Below are positions 54,146 through 63,736 of a DNA stretch of 64,000 nucleotides, in pieces. The notes under the pieces are model-generated. The model was not told the DNA's origin and ran no database searches. It saw nothing but the letters and a program-made list of their open reading frames with translations. Each line of letters opens with the position of its first letter. Within the stretch, counting starts at the first letter, position 1. Made by a program: the position numbers and the translations under genes. Origin of the DNA: Bacteroidales bacterium (GTDB lineage: Bacteria > Bacteroidota > Bacteroidia > Bacteroidales > VadinHA17). The stretch is taken from assembly GCA_021371855.1 (NCBI GenBank), contig JAJFVL010000015.1, forward strand, positions 1-64,000, in the 5' to 3' direction.

Positions 54146-54250
54146 ATGGAACCCACATGTTTGAAATCTTTTTTCATACGTGTTTAGGTTCGCTGAGCTC
54201 ACCACCGGCTGGCGGTTTGGTTGTGTTTTTCAGAAACATGTGGGTTTCAT
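54146..54250. repeat. Inverted repeat with 17-bp arms
   Basis: Arms 54146-54162 and 54234-54250 are inverted copies (16 Watson-Crick pairs and one G-U), with core ACCCACATGTTT/AAACATGTGGGT. The 71-bp centre carries CCACCGGCTGGCGG (54202-54215), related to the palindrome at 12890-12907. It occupies most of the 207-bp gap between the two divergent genes and resembles a small repeat insertion. Confidence 0.7.
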
Positions 54251-54323
54251 ATAAAATATTATTCAAATAGAATTCACCTCCAAAATGCAAATAGTAAAGG
54301 AATAAAGGTAAAAAAATTTACGG

Positions 54324-55226
54324 ATGGAATATACAAATATAGAACTTTCAGGCAAGCAAATCAGTAAAATCGGGTTGGGATGTGTGACTTTTGGCAGGGA
54401 GATAGGCAGATCAGCATCTTTCGACATGATGGATTATGCATACGAATGTGGTATTACACTTTTTGATACGGCCGCTGCATATGGAGCTGGTTCTTCGGAA
54501 GCCATTGTAGGCGAGTGGATAGCAGCACATCGCCCGGAGTCTGATTCAATAGTTGTGGCTACAAAAATACTACCGCCTTATGATCGGGAAAATATTACTA
54601 AATCTGTTTCACAATCTTTGTACCGTCTTGGTGTTGATACAATTGACCTTCTGTACTTACATCGCTGGGATAATTCTTTAACGGCTCATGAAATATTCGC
54701 AACTCTTGGGGATCTGATAATTCAGGGAAAAGTGCGCATGCTTGGCGCAAGCAACTTTACGGCTGAGCAACTTGCAATGGCTGTTTCGCTTCAAAAGGAA
54801 AATGATTTGCCTCTCTTCCGGTTCGTTCAGAATAATAATAATCTGGCAGTAAGCGATGTAAGTGATGAGTTGATAAATATCTGTTCTGAAAATAGCATTT
54901 CTATTATTACTTATAGTCCTCTTGCTGCAGGTTTCCTTACCGGGAAGTACAAGCGGGGGGTTCAGCAGGGAACTCGTTTCGATATTATCCCAGGGCATAA
55001 AGATGTTTACTTTAACGATACAGCCTACAGCCGTCTTGAACATCTTCAGATGATGGCTGTCCGTACAGGTTATTCTCCAGTCCATCTTGCATTAGCATGG
55101 GCAATGCATCAATCATATACAACTTCGGTTCTGATTGGTGGCCGAAAACCTGCTCATATTGACCAGGCGCTGGTCGCTATGGATTTTGATGCACCAGATA
55201 TCATTGAGCAACTGGCAACTAATTGA
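54324..55226 (+). CDS. Aldo/keto reductase
   Basis: A 300-aa NADP(H)-dependent TIM-barrel reductase. Catalytic residues: Asp in TLFDTAAAYGAGSSEAIVGE (Asp and Tyr), Lys in VVATKILPP and His in LYLHRWDN. C-terminal nucleotide-binding SVLIGGRKPAHIDQAL. Likely acts on a sugar or keto intermediate of the neighbouring locus; substrate unknown. It faces the MFS transporter gene convergently. Confidence 0.92.
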   Translation: MEYTNIELSGKQISKIGLGCVTFGREIGRSASFDMMDYAYECGITLFDTAAAYGAGSSEAIVGEWIAAHRPESDSIVVATKILPPYDRENITKSVSQSLYRLGVDTIDLLYLHRWDNSLTAHEIFATLGDLIIQGKVRMLGASNFTAEQLAMAVSLQKENDLPLFRFVQNNNNLAVSDVSDELINICSENSISIITYSPLAAGFLTGKYKRGVQQGTRFDIIPGHKDVYFNDTAYSRLEHLQMMAVRTGYSPVHLALAWAMHQSYTTSVLIGGRKPAHIDQALVAMDFDAPDIIEQLATN

Positions 55227-55228
55227 TA

Positions 55229-55250
55229 GCATATTTTCAGAAAAATATGC
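55229..55250. terminator. AT-rich hairpin between convergent genes
   Basis: GCATATTTT (55229-55237) pairs with AAAATATGC (55242-55250) around a 4-nt loop, directly after the aldo/keto reductase stop. The stem is rich in A-T and lacks a long T tail, so it is a weak terminator candidate. Confidence 0.4.
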
Positions 55251-55292
55251 GAACAGTCAGCTTACAGGAAACTTAATATTGCATAATGGGAA

Positions 55293-56552
55293 TTATTTCC
55301 CTTCAGGTGTAGATTTTGGCTTTGCCATGAATAATAGTGCAGCACATACTAACATGGTCAGAGCAGCGAATTGATACATTCTGCTGAGATCTACGTTCGA
55401 ATCGCGTAAAACACCGCCTGCATACAGTGCGATACCACCAATAATTGTACTGAAAAAATTCAATACTCCGTAACCTGTTGCCCGATAGCGTGGATCAACC
55501 ACCATACAAAGCATTGGCATCATGTTGGAATCTCCAAACGCTCTTGTGACAGCGTAAATCATAAAGGCAAAAATTGCAAGCGGGAGAATGGAGGTATAAC
55601 TTGCTAAAAAAACGCAGGGAGCAGCAATTAGTAAGCCAATAGCAGGAACATGTATCCTTGCAAACCGGTTAGTGCGGGTCCATCTGTCGGCAAGAAAACC
55701 ACCCAAAAGTAATCCCACTATTTGTGCCGGGTATAAATAGCCGGTTGCATACAAACCTGCAATCCCCTGGGAGAGGCTGAAATGTTCTTTATAGTATGTA
55801 GGAAGCCATCCCATGACCAGCCATCCGACTATACCTAAAAGACCCCAGTAACCAAGCATACAGAGGAAGGCTTTCTTTTTAAACAGGTCACGAATTCCTT
55901 CAAAGAAGTTCACGTTGTTCTCGGATTTTTCTACGACTGTTTGAACATTCTCTTTTGGAGCATCCCGAAGAATCAGAGCTACAACCAGTGAATACAATAT
56001 TCCGACAAAACCAAAAAAGGTAAATACAAAATTCCATGTATGATTTTCAGCAAGCATTCCCCCCAGGAAACCTAAACTCGATCCAACCATTACTCCGGTC
56101 ATATGAATTCCGGTAGCCAGGGAACGGGTGGAACTTCGGTGGTAATCTGAAATAAGTGCCAGAGCTGCAGGAATATAACATGCTTCACTGATACCCATCA
56201 GTATACGCGTAACAAGTAATTGTTCAAATGTTTTTGAGTAAGCTGTCATCCATGTTACTGTTGACCAAACCAATAAGCTCAATAAAACAATTCGGCTGCG
56301 CTTAAATTTATCTGCAAGAAATCCTGCAAAAGGGCTCAACATCCCATAAGTCCATAGAAAAACTGATGTAAGAAGGCCGAATTGAGCATCGCTCATGGGC
56401 ATTGCTTCTATAATGGAGGATCGCATGGTTGTGATCATTATGCGATCGAGATAATTTAAGGCACCTATAAAAAAAAGCAATGCAACTACAAGCCATGCAC
56501 CTTTTGGTAATTTTGATTCAGTATGGAGTGATCCGGAAGAAATATCTGACAT
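55293..56552 (-). CDS. MFS transporter (anion/sugar-acid symporter type)
   Basis: A 419-aa major facilitator protein with 12 predicted helices, of the ACS-like group that includes hexuronate and glucarate importers. Motifs: ALNYLDRIMITTMRSSI at helix 1, the loop FAGFLADKFKRSRIV between helices 2 and 3, ISEACYIPAALALISDYH, and the second-half repeat LLGGFLADRWTR. It probably imports a monosaccharide, sugar acid or oligosaccharide released by the locus. Convergent with the aldo/keto reductase gene. Its 5' spacer (56553-56801) is AT-rich with no obvious motif. Confidence 0.88.
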   Translation of the reverse strand: MSDISSGSLHTESKLPKGAWLVVALLFFIGALNYLDRIMITTMRSSIIEAMPMSDAQFGLLTSVFLWTYGMLSPFAGFLADKFKRSRIVLLSLLVWSTVTWMTAYSKTFEQLLVTRILMGISEACYIPAALALISDYHRSSTRSLATGIHMTGVMVGSSLGFLGGMLAENHTWNFVFTFFGFVGILYSLVVALILRDAPKENVQTVVEKSENNVNFFEGIRDLFKKKAFLCMLGYWGLLGIVGWLVMGWLPTYYKEHFSLSQGIAGLYATGYLYPAQIVGLLLGGFLADRWTRTNRFARIHVPAIGLLIAAPCVFLASYTSILPLAIFAFMIYAVTRAFGDSNMMPMLCMVVDPRYRATGYGVLNFFSTIIGGIALYAGGVLRDSNVDLSRMYQFAALTMLVCAALLFMAKPKSTPEGK

Positions 56553-56801
56553 TTGAATTTGTTTTAAATGGATTTCAAAAAAACATTAAAAAATAACCAA
56601 GTCTTTATTTGATTTTCTGACTGTCATCAAAATATATACAATATCTACGATTTTTTAAAGAAACATTATAATTAAAATATTAAATAGTACTTTCTATTAA
56701 AATAGCAATATTTTCATATTAAAATTCATAACAATTAATCTTGTATGTTTGTATCAATCGCTGGAAAATAAAGATTTAAAAGGTTTGAATAATCAAAAAA
56801 T

Positions 56802-56837
56802 AATAATACCAGTTACCTGCTTGTAACTGGTATTATT
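56802..56837. terminator. Bidirectional terminator, 15-bp perfect stem
   Basis: AATAATACCAGTTAC (56802-56816) pairs perfectly with 56823-56837 around a 6-nt loop. T tracts follow on both strands (CTCTTTTTTT on plus, ATTTTTTG on minus). It ends the susC-susD unit 44 bases after the susD stop and insulates it from the MFS promoter. Confidence 0.93.
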
Positions 56838-56880
56838 CTCTTTTTTTATCAATTATGATAATTTGAAGTTATTGCAGTTT

Positions 56881-58347
56881 CTATTTGGTAAGTCCGGTTA
56901 CGTCAGTCTCTCTTTGCGGGATCGGATAGAAATATTGATCCTTGGTGGTGAGGTTTGCGTCAGCACCATAATGTTTAAGGAAAATCTTCATAACATCAAA
57001 AGCCCTGTCAGTTCTTACCAGGTCGAACCATCGTTGGTTTTCGAAACAGAATTCTTTTCTGCGCTCTTTGAGTATTACATCAACAAATTTAGTTTCAGAG
57101 TCAATATCCGACATACTTAAATCTATCAGTCCTGCACGTTCTCTAACCTTGTTAATAATATCCAAAGCTTCAGCCGGGTGTCCGTTATGATATTGTGCTT
57201 CAGCATATAGCATATATACATCAGTATATCTTAACATAATCCAATCAATATCCCAGTCGGATGCTGCAGCAATTGGGCCGTTCTTATATTTGCAGCAGAA
57301 AGGCCAATTTCTTATTGTGTCTTTTGACTTTTCTATCCATTCAGTCTGAACTGAATATTTATATCTAAGATCGTTAGGTTCGTCAAATATACTTCCGAGG
57401 ATATAGCTGTCTAAAAAGAGCTGCATCGGACTTCCACCGTAAGGGATCATTAAAGGATCGTTACCCGGATAAATTCCATTTGGGGTATTCCGTGTGGGGA
57501 AAGGATTACCCTCTCCTTCAGCACCTGATTTACATCCGATCGAAAAAATTGATTGATCTTTCCCTTCATTACTATAAAGAAAGATATCGGCATATTTTGT
57601 AAAAAAACCAGAGGTACCAACCCCATCGAGAGCTGCTTTCAGTTCAGTAGCGGCAAGATTCCATTCATCTTTTTTCAGAGGATAACCGCTCCTGTAAACA
57701 TAAACCTTGCCAAGGAACGCTCTTGCAGCAATTGCCGTAGCTCTGTCTTTATTCTGAGAAGGTTTGACAACTGGTAACAATTGGGAAGCCTGGCTTAGAT
57801 CATCTACAATTAAATCGTACACTTCTTCTATTGTGGATTTTTTGACAGAATATCCCTCTTCAATAGTGATTACTTTATCTACAATAGGGACCTCTCCAAA
57901 AAAGCGAACCAGATCAAAATAGATCAAACCCCTGATAAACAGAGCTTCTCCTTTGTACTGGTTCTTTAATTCATCTGACAGAACTGTACTTCCTTCAAGG
58001 TTTTTCAGGACATAATTACATCTTGCAATATATTCATAAGATGCAGCCCATGCCGTATTCAGAATCTGTGTTTCAGAATTTTCAGTAAAACGTGAAGTCT
58101 GACCATCATCATAATCAACTTGTTGCCAGGCATTGTCACTTCTCGACTCAGTTAACATGTATGAATAATTTTGTCTGAGAACTGCATTCTGGAGTCCATC
58201 ATAACATCCCATTATCGCTTGATAAAATTGTGCTTTTGTTTTGTAAAAGCCGTCAACGTTTTTAGTTGATACAGGAGAAAGGTCCAATTTGTCAGTACAA
58301 GCGGTAAGGGATAATCCGATTATTAAAAATGATAATATTTTCTTCAT
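56881..58347 (-). CDS. SusD/RagB-family glycan-binding lipoprotein
   Basis: About 488 aa from the ATG at 58347 (MKKILSFLIIGLSLTAC|TDK, lipoprotein Cys17), surface-exposed partner that caps the SusC pore and binds glycan. Typical SusD features: QAIMGCYDGLQNAVLRQNYS, helical TPR-like core with KNQYKGEALFIRGLIYFDLVRFFG, RDRATAIAARAFLGKVY-type segment (DRATAIAARAFLGKV), and the end LKERRKEFCFENQRWFDLVRTD followed by a YFYPIPQRE strand. Four bases after the SusC stop, so a tight pair. Which glycan is bound cannot be read. Confidence 0.96.
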   Translation of the reverse strand: MKKILSFLIIGLSLTACTDKLDLSPVSTKNVDGFYKTKAQFYQAIMGCYDGLQNAVLRQNYSYMLTESRSDNAWQQVDYDDGQTSRFTENSETQILNTAWAASYEYIARCNYVLKNLEGSTVLSDELKNQYKGEALFIRGLIYFDLVRFFGEVPIVDKVITIEEGYSVKKSTIEEVYDLIVDDLSQASQLLPVVKPSQNKDRATAIAARAFLGKVYVYRSGYPLKKDEWNLAATELKAALDGVGTSGFFTKYADIFLYSNEGKDQSIFSIGCKSGAEGEGNPFPTRNTPNGIYPGNDPLMIPYGGSPMQLFLDSYILGSIFDEPNDLRYKYSVQTEWIEKSKDTIRNWPFCCKYKNGPIAAASDWDIDWIMLRYTDVYMLYAEAQYHNGHPAEALDIINKVRERAGLIDLSMSDIDSETKFVDVILKERRKEFCFENQRWFDLVRTDRAFDVMKIFLKHYGADANLTTKDQYFYPIPQRETDVTGLTK

Positions 58348-58351
58348 AATC

Positions 58352-61300
58352 TCAAAATTTAACATTTACACCTAATTTATATGTTGTTGCCAAAGGATAA
58401 CCGGAATCATAATCAAGTCCCGGTATCAGACTGCTGTTGGTATATGCCGCAGTCTGTGACATATGGTTGTAATGGTCATGCATAAAAACATTGTCAATAC
58501 CACCATATACCTTTATCTTGCTGATTCCATTTATCTTATTAATCAGATGTTGAGGGATATCATATCCTAAAGTTATAGAACGTACTCTCCAGAAACCGGC
58601 ATCTTCCAACCACCAGCTTGATGGTGTTGTTAAGTTTTCAGTGGTGACGGCACGTGGAACTACCCCATTTCCCGGATCATCTTCAGATCTCCAGCGGTCC
58701 CTCCAGTATCCTCTTACATTTCCTCTTGATTGCGTGGTTTCCTTTTTACCAAGATTTAAAAGTTTATTACCCCATTGTCCATCCAAAAAAACCGATAAAT
58801 CAACACCTTTATAGCTAAAAGTATTGGTAAATCCCCAATAAAAATCAGGATTATTATGTCCAACAATTACTTTATCCGCAGAGGTAATTGCCCCGTCGCC
58901 ATCCTGATCTTTATATTTCAGATCACCGGGACTGGGATTTTTGCTTACATAAGCCATGGCTTTGTTAGTATTAACATCCTCCTGGTTCTTAAATACACCA
59001 TCAGTCTCAAAAAGATAGTATGATCCGATCGGTTCGCCAATTTCTGTGATTGTTATTGGAAAACCATTTGAGTAACCGATGATTGGACTGCCATCAGGAC
59101 CAAGCGCCTTTACTTCATTTGTATTGTGTGAAATATTAAATGAAGTTGTCCAGTTGAATTTACCAACCAGATTTTTGGTCAATACTTCAACTTCAAATCC
59201 TCTGTTTTGTACTTTTCCGATATTCTGGAGTGCATTACTGAATCCGGTTACCTCGGGGATTTGGACCTGGAGAAGAAGGTCATTCGTATTTGCAACATAA
59301 TAATCTAATGTCAGGTTAATTCTGTCATTAATAAATCCGACATCAACACCTGCATCTATTGTTGAAGTTTTTTCCCAACCAAGAACTGTGTTACTAAAAG
59401 AAGAGGGACTATAACCTCCGATCTTGGCATCTCCGACAATATAATTTGAGGCTGACATTAGTCCGATTGCAGAATAATTGCCAATATTGTTGTTTCCAAC
59501 TGTTCCAAAACTGGCTCTTAACTTGAGATTACTGACCTGTTTTTTTACATTTTCCATAAATGATTCTTCTGAGATTATCCATCCTAAGGATGCCGAAGGA
59601 AAGATTCCCCATCTGTTATCTTTTCCAAAACGGGAACTGCCATCACGTCTGATACTTGCAGTCATTATATATTTATCAAGGTAGGATAAGTTAGCTCTTG
59701 AAAGATAGGAGATCATGCTCCATTTTTCAGCGGAGGTAGTACCATTGCTCAAAACTGTCCCTGCATTTAATGTTTTAATATCATCATCAGGGAATCCCGT
59801 CTTTGCTAAAGATGAATATTCATAATTTTCTTCCTGATAGGTAAAACCTCCCAGAAGATTTAAAGTCCAGTCATCTTTTGACAAATCATATGTGATTGTA
59901 TTCTCACTTAAATAATTTTGAGTCAGGCTGTTTGATTCACTGGCAACACTGCCGGTACCTCTGTTTACGTTATTGTCTAAGTAATAGTGTGTTTTATAAG
60001 TTGAAATGTTTGTGCCGAAAGAACTTCGGATTTTAAGATTCTTCATCAGATTCAATTCAGCATAGAAATTTGACATAATATTATTATTCTTGGTTTCATT
60101 TAAACATTCCTTGGCCAATGCAACTGGGTTAAGGAAAAAGTTGGCATGATAATAATAATATCCTCCATCGATGGTCTGTTGATCAAGCCCAACGATCGGT
60201 GCAACAAGAATTGAACGGCTTATTGGGCCTGAATTTGTATCAGTGTTAGGATCGTTCCTGGTAGAATTTGCGAAGGATAAATTTGCTCCTAATGTTAAAA
60301 ATTTATTCATACTGGATTCAACATTTGCTCTTATGGAATAACGTTTGAAATCACTGTTAAGAATTATTCCCTGCTGATCAAAATAATTATTGGAGATATA
60401 ATACTTCGTTTTATCTGTACCGCCCGACGCGGACAACGTGTAGCTTTGGATAGGAGCGACTCTGTCAACCAAATCCTGCCAATCATTGTCGGGAAAAGAT
60501 GTAGGATCTGTTCTCCAGAGAGGATCTATTGCAAATTTGTAATTATGTCTCTTATCTTCAGGTACAGAAAGACTACCACCACTATAAATATAACTATTTG
60601 TCCGTTCCTCAATTGCATAATCAAGATATTCATCTCTGTTCAGGACATCAACCTTACTGAACCTGCTCTGAAGTCCATAATAACTATCCATCTCTATTAC
60701 AGTTTTCCCTTTATTGCCACTCTTAGTAGTGATAAGTATTACTCCATTAGAACCTCTTGATCCGTATATGGCTGATGATGCGGCATCTTTAAGAACTTCA
60801 ATGGATTCAATATCCCCCGGATTTATGTTGTTAAGGTCTCCTGAAGTCGGGAATCCATCAACAACATAGAGTGGAGATGTTGAATAATTTATGGACCCGT
60901 TACCACGCACTTTTACGGCTAATGATCTGCCTGGTGCACCGGAAATTTCCTGAACCTGAATACCGGCTATTTTACCCTGCATCGCCTGGTCAATTCTTGC
61001 TACCGGACGGTCGGCAATTTCATTGGATGTTACTCTTGCAATAGAACTTGAAACCTGACTGCTTTTTAGTTTACCATAACCGACTACTACAACATCATCG
61101 AGACTCAACATTCCCGGGTTGAGAGTAATATCTATAGTCCTCTGATTATTTACTACTTTCTCAACAGTTTCCATTCCCACAAAAGAGAATACCAGAGTTG
61201 CATTGCCTGGCACAGATATCTTAAATTTTCCTTCAATGTCAGAAATTGTTCCATTGCTGGTTCCTTTTTCCACGATTGACACTCCCGGAAGAGCTGCTCC

Positions 61301-61483
61301 TTTGGAATCGATTACTGTCCCCGTAACATTTTGCGTGGTCTGGGGTAACTCAGATTCTTTTGATACTGGTCCACCATTTAGATTAAGTGAGGTGAATACC
61401 AAGGCAACCATTGCTAAAAGCTGAAAAACAGGTCGATGTTTTAAAGGAGATGATTTACATTTAATTAATAGTTTTCTTTTCAT
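58352..61483 (-). CDS. SusC/RagA-family TonB-dependent outer-membrane transporter
   Basis: A 1043-aa glycan importer. Signal peptide within 1-38, then a carboxypeptidase-regulatory-like domain (NVTGTVIDSKGAALPGVSIV, TISDIEGKFKISVP, FSFVGMETVEKVV). A TonB-box-like DDVVVVGYG and the plug follow (RVTSNEIADRPVARIDQAMQG, GIQVQEISGAPG, VRGNGSINYSTSPLYVVDGF, IESIEVLKDAASSAIYGSRG). A 22-strand barrel ends ...TYKLGVNVKF. No STN domain, so not of the FecA-like signalling type. Paired with SusD; the TonB at 35570 could energise it. Confidence 0.96.
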   Translation of the reverse strand: MKRKLLIKCKSSPLKHRPVFQLLAMVALVFTSLNLNGGPVSKESELPQTTQNVTGTVIDSKGAALPGVSIVEKGTSNGTISDIEGKFKISVPGNATLVFSFVGMETVEKVVNNQRTIDITLNPGMLSLDDVVVVGYGKLKSSQVSSSIARVTSNEIADRPVARIDQAMQGKIAGIQVQEISGAPGRSLAVKVRGNGSINYSTSPLYVVDGFPTSGDLNNINPGDIESIEVLKDAASSAIYGSRGSNGVILITTKSGNKGKTVIEMDSYYGLQSRFSKVDVLNRDEYLDYAIEERTNSYIYSGGSLSVPEDKRHNYKFAIDPLWRTDPTSFPDNDWQDLVDRVAPIQSYTLSASGGTDKTKYYISNNYFDQQGIILNSDFKRYSIRANVESSMNKFLTLGANLSFANSTRNDPNTDTNSGPISRSILVAPIVGLDQQTIDGGYYYYHANFFLNPVALAKECLNETKNNNIMSNFYAELNLMKNLKIRSSFGTNISTYKTHYYLDNNVNRGTGSVASESNSLTQNYLSENTITYDLSKDDWTLNLLGGFTYQEENYEYSSLAKTGFPDDDIKTLNAGTVLSNGTTSAEKWSMISYLSRANLSYLDKYIMTASIRRDGSSRFGKDNRWGIFPSASLGWIISEESFMENVKKQVSNLKLRASFGTVGNNNIGNYSAIGLMSASNYIVGDAKIGGYSPSSFSNTVLGWEKTSTIDAGVDVGFINDRINLTLDYYVANTNDLLLQVQIPEVTGFSNALQNIGKVQNRGFEVEVLTKNLVGKFNWTTSFNISHNTNEVKALGPDGSPIIGYSNGFPITITEIGEPIGSYYLFETDGVFKNQEDVNTNKAMAYVSKNPSPGDLKYKDQDGDGAITSADKVIVGHNNPDFYWGFTNTFSYKGVDLSVFLDGQWGNKLLNLGKKETTQSRGNVRGYWRDRWRSEDDPGNGVVPRAVTTENLTTPSSWWLEDAGFWRVRSITLGYDIPQHLINKINGISKIKVYGGIDNVFMHDHYNHMSQTAAYTNSSLIPGLDYDSGYPLATTYKLGVNVKF

Positions 61484-61552
61484 AATTTTGTAAAATTAAA
61501 AGTTGGATAAGTTAGAGCTTAATACCTTTTGCACAAGGTGCTGACTTTTAAG

Positions 61553-61579
61553 GATTAGGGAGGTTTTACTTCCCTAATC
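61553..61579. terminator. Hairpin between the sialidase-like gene and susC
   Basis: GATTAGGGA (61553-61561) and TCCCTAATC (61571-61579) form a perfect 9-bp stem with a 9-nt loop, in the 147-bp spacer. On the minus strand it is followed by CTTAAAAG, a weak tail. It may partly terminate the upstream transcript or set the SusC level relative to the enzyme genes. Confidence 0.55.
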
Positions 61580-61630
61580 TGCTTTGTGGGTTTTTCCAGA
61601 AACATATTGTTTATTTTAATTATTAATGAT

Positions 61631-63685
61631 TTACTTTAGTTCATTCATTGGGATGATGCTTAAATATATAGCTGTATTTCCTTCATGAGAGGAGTAATAT
61701 GAAACCCAAAGCTTCTCCTGATAAACAGCAAATCCCGGATAGCTTGTATCACCCCCTGAAGGCAATTCAAAGATTCTTTTATATATTCCATCCTCATCGA
61801 TAACCATCAGGACAGTTGCAGTGCCTTTCCGTCCTTCCGGTCTTTCAAAATCAGATTCTCTTGTCCCCACTAGCCATTTACCATTCCCCAGTGATATTAT
61901 GTTCTGCCCGTTCATGCTATGGCCGATTTTAATAGTCCTGAATTCTTTATAGGGAGGATTACTAAAGGCAAATACACCTGAACTAAAGTCGTTTCCCCTG
62001 GCATTATTCCGTATGACCATTACCATTGATTTGTCTTCTTTAAATTTTATGGTGGCTTCGCAAGCTTGTGGAAACGGTGCCATGTTCTCACTCACCTGTT
62101 CGTAGTTCATACCATCAGTGGTTTTGAAAACAATAAGTTTTCTTTCTTTTCCAATTGCTGTTCCGTCAGCGGGATTTGCACCACAGACATTGGAAGCAAC
62201 ATAACCGGTATCACCTGACCAGGTAAGCCTGAAAAACCAGTTATTTGACGGGATCCCACGTACTCTGCGTGGTGGTGTCCAATCTGTTCCGTTTTGAGAA
62301 TACATTACACGGGTATGCCACTCCATCAGGGCATTACCTTCATAATCTGACCCTCCGCAGGTTATCATTAATCTGCCATCGGGCATCACTGAAAGTTTGG
62401 GATCGCGCAGATCAATATTTTTTTCCTCAATCAGGGCAGCGGATTTCCAGTCTTTTCCATTTTGAGATTCTATTACCCTTATTTTTCCGTCCTGCCCGTC
62501 AATTCCGGGTACATGACCCGTACTCTCACGGAATGTACAGTAGAGTTTTTCTTTGAAAACGACAATATCAGTAAAAGCACAATGAGGAGCTTTATCCCAG
62601 ATTTTAACAGACCCTGTCATTGGCGGGGCCTGCATTGTTTCTTTTATATAGGAAAGAGGAACCTCGGCAAGGTATATAGACGCTTTCCCTTCGTGTGATG
62701 AATAATAAGAAACATAAAGTTTATTTTCACGATTGACAAATGCAGGATAACTATTATCTCCTCCGGAAGGTAATGAAAGTATCTTTCTGAAATTTCCAGA
62801 TCTGTCTCCGGCAAACAGTGCAGTATAGGCATCTTTTTTGTCATGAACACGTGACCCGTAAACCAGAAGATTGTTTTCAACGGCTATAAAATCAGGACCT
62901 CCCAGTCGCATTCCAAGGCTGCTCCATGTCCATTCTTTATATGGTGGTTTACTCCTGCCCCACAATCCTTCCTTGTTTTCACCTTCTCTTCTGACCATCA
63001 TCAGCATCTCCCCGTCAGACATCACTCTTACTGTAGTTTCATTGGGTAAGCCGTTAACATCAAGTGTGGTAACTAAATCATAATGAATTCCATCGGTAGT
63101 TTTTAAGAGGCGAATCACCCATTTTTCATCAGGTTCTTTTTTGCTCCCTTCCGGTAATTGATAGACGACTCCGTAACCAACTTTTTTATACCATGAAACT
63201 CTCCACAGCCAATCCATATTCGTTTTAGCATCTGCCGAGATAATTATTGGCTGAGGCGAAGAGAAATTTTTACCTGACCGGTCAGAGAATGAAACATGTG
63301 TTAACCGGCTTTTCAAAACTTTATCGTTATAGACCGAACCACCGATGGTAACCATGATCCTCCCCTCAGGAGTTACTGATAATTTGGGATCCCTTAGGTC
63401 GTAACCCTCTTTTTTCAGGAGAGCAACAGATTCCCAGTTTATACCATCTTTTGATGAAATAATCCGTGTTTCTCCATCTTTTCCGAAGACATGGTTTTCT
63501 CCTTCTCTGAAAGCACAATAGAAAGTCCCCTTAAAGGTTACTAATGAAGTAAATGCATTATATTTATCATTACTCCATATTTTCCTGACTGTAATTCCTT
63601 CCGGCAGGTTACTTGTTTGTGCGGGAAGGTTTAAAGTCAGCAAACTAAGAACAAAAAAAGGCAAAAGGTACTTAGGTTTATTCAT
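61631..63685 (-). CDS. Secreted protein with two tandem sialidase-fold (BNR-like) domains
   Basis: A 684-aa protein with a signal peptide (LLPFFVLSLLTLNLPAQ). Two homologous halves, about residues 30-350 and 360-684, share the same block order: KIW...FTSLVTFKGTFYCAFREG and KIWDKAPHCAFTDIVVFKEK; DLRDPKLSVTPEGRIMVT and DLRDPKLSVMPDGRLMIT; SKPPYKEW and SNPPYKEF; LPSGGDNSYPAF and LPSGGDTSYPGF; LYVSYYSSHEGKASIYL and LWVSYYSSHEGNTAIYL. The fold reads as a six-bladed propeller of the sialidase/BNR superfamily. Enzyme activity or binding is not decided by sequence. 51 bases downstream of the lyase gene. Confidence 0.82.
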   Translation of the reverse strand: MNKPKYLLPFFVLSLLTLNLPAQTSNLPEGITVRKIWSNDKYNAFTSLVTFKGTFYCAFREGENHVFGKDGETRIISSKDGINWESVALLKKEGYDLRDPKLSVTPEGRIMVTIGGSVYNDKVLKSRLTHVSFSDRSGKNFSSPQPIIISADAKTNMDWLWRVSWYKKVGYGVVYQLPEGSKKEPDEKWVIRLLKTTDGIHYDLVTTLDVNGLPNETTVRVMSDGEMLMMVRREGENKEGLWGRSKPPYKEWTWSSLGMRLGGPDFIAVENNLLVYGSRVHDKKDAYTALFAGDRSGNFRKILSLPSGGDNSYPAFVNRENKLYVSYYSSHEGKASIYLAEVPLSYIKETMQAPPMTGSVKIWDKAPHCAFTDIVVFKEKLYCTFRESTGHVPGIDGQDGKIRVIESQNGKDWKSAALIEEKNIDLRDPKLSVMPDGRLMITCGGSDYEGNALMEWHTRVMYSQNGTDWTPPRRVRGIPSNNWFFRLTWSGDTGYVASNVCGANPADGTAIGKERKLIVFKTTDGMNYEQVSENMAPFPQACEATIKFKEDKSMVMVIRNNARGNDFSSGVFAFSNPPYKEFRTIKIGHSMNGQNIISLGNGKWLVGTRESDFERPEGRKGTATVLMVIDEDGIYKRIFELPSGGDTSYPGFAVYQEKLWVSYYSSHEGNTAIYLSIIPMNELK

Positions 63686-63736
63686 GACATTTTTTATTTT
63701 AGTTAATTCTATTCAAGATTTTGATTATTAGGCTAT

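Noticed and set aside
54678..55085. 135-aa minus-strand frame inside the aldo/keto reductase gene
   Set aside because: Antisense shadow; the plus-strand protein has all catalytic motifs.
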